In this document: in pieces, positions 63,663 to 64,000 of the stretch
How positions within the stretch are numbered: the first letter of the stretch is position 1
Layout: each line of letters starts with the position of its first letter
Assembly: GCF_003966915.1 (NCBI RefSeq)
Contig: NZ_AP018150.1
Coordinates: forward strand, 186,001-250,000
Direction of reading: 5' to 3'
Source: Mycoavidus cysteinexigens
GTDB taxonomy: Bacteria; Pseudomonadota; Gammaproteobacteria; Burkholderiales; Burkholderiaceae
Length of the DNA stretch: 64,000 nt
Made by a program: the position numbers and the translations under genes
The notes under the pieces: model-generated
Told to the model about the DNA's origin: nothing
What the model saw: the letters and a program-made list of their open reading frames with translations, nothing else
Databases searched by the model: none

Positions 63663-64000
63663 ATGGCAGTGTCGCAGAATATTCAAGATACGAATGCTTT
63701 TCAGATCAAGTCAGTCGGTACGTTAGCTGATCGTGTAACCCAAGTACTCGCTCAAAAAATAAAAAGCCAAGAGTTACGTCCTGATTCGCGGCTCACGGAA
63801 CATATCATGGCGAAACGTTTTGGCGTAAGCCGTACCGTTATCCGAGAGGCTATTTCGCGTTTAAAATCAGACGGCCTGGTGGAGGCGCGCCAAGGGTTGG
63901 GGACCGTGGTTTTGCGGCCAGATGCGGCGACTGTGTTTAGGATTGATGTTGGCGCAACAGATTCATTGCAAACTGTATTTCAGGTATTTGAATTGCGGCG
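63663..64000 (+). CDS. GntR-family transcriptional regulator, 3' end cut by the window
   Basis: The first 112 codons of a GntR/FadR-type regulator. The winged helix-turn-helix is complete: LADRVTQVLAQKIKSQELRP, then LTEHIMAKRFGVSRTVIREA and LKSDGLVEARQGLGTVV. The beginning of a FCD-type effector domain follows (SLQTVFQVFELR). AAGGAAGAG lies before the ATG at 63663. The ligand and target genes cannot be told because the effector domain and next genes are outside the window. It marks the return to normal coding density after the mobile-element zone. Confidence 0.9.
   Translation, partial: MAVSQNIQDTNAFQIKSVGTLADRVTQVLAQKIKSQELRPDSRLTEHIMAKRFGVSRTVIREAISRLKSDGLVEARQGLGTVVLRPDAATVFRIDVGATDSLQTVFQVFELR

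Noticed and set aside
1-64000. CRISPR arrays, rRNA and tRNA genes
   Set aside because: No regularly spaced repeats and no recognisable tRNA or rRNA sequence were seen on reading; a tRNAscan or Rfam run was not possible here.

Overview
The window reads as chromosome of a betaproteobacterium in the Burkholderiales. Housekeeping proteins and gene orders (hemL-ribD-ribE-ribBA-ribH-nusB with a degenerate second RibBA domain, ssb next to an MFS gene and uvrA, DUF1841 beside nth and rsxB) are of Burkholderia type. Moderate GC, a nonsense-broken gene, layers of decayed insertion sequences and an SPI-2-like type III secretion system (T3SS) suggest a host-associated lineage, possibly a fungal endosymbiont related to Mycoavidus or Glomeribacter. 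That placement is inference; no rRNA or tRNA gene is present to test it.

Positions 1-41.6 kb are mostly a compact housekeeping backbone: rRNA methylation (rsmE, partial), base excision repair (nth), ubiquinone synthesis (ubiD), a lytic transglycosylase, the riboflavin cluster with nusB, hemL, a basic amino-acid ABC importer (argT-hisQ-hisM-hisP type), an orphan nitrate/sulfonate-class ABC transporter, alaS-tusA, galU, valS, yggX, argA, hrpA, an IclR regulator, pyrD, a Nudix hydrolase, aat, ssb, an MFS exporter, uvrA and a PerM/AI-2E-type membrane protein. Accessory items here are an orphan gene at 2807-3382 with ADP-ribosyltransferase-like motifs, and an Rpn-type nuclease gene split by an in-frame TAA at 32318-33265.

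Positions 41.7-57.2 kb hold an apparently intact T3SS of the Ssa-Esc (SPI-2) family, all on the + strand and mostly with overlapping genes: two unrecognised small genes, sctD, a YscE/EscE-like co-chaperone, sctC, sctF, a YscG/SsaH-like co-chaperone, sctI, sctJ, sctK, sctL, sctV, sctN, sctO, sctP, sctQ, sctR, sctS, sctT, sctU. Basal body, export gate, ATPase, sorting platform and needle are all encoded. The translocon, its chaperone and the gatekeeper (SctW with its SsaM-type partner) are not recognisable in the window.

Positions 57.2-63.6 kb are an AT-richer accessory zone: an orphan lipoprotein, frameshifted IS30 and IS256 remnants, two paralogous membrane/coiled-coil genes (59201-60352 and 61684-63009) of no recognised family, a 5' fragment of a group II intron, and fused IS5/IS982 remnants. 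The two coiled-coil paralogs share an SSIFN...NRI-x6-LEP membrane-proximal module and a WGSW...PPSQ tail. They are the best candidates here for an undescribed, possibly secretion-linked, protein family. The window closes inside a GntR-family regulator.
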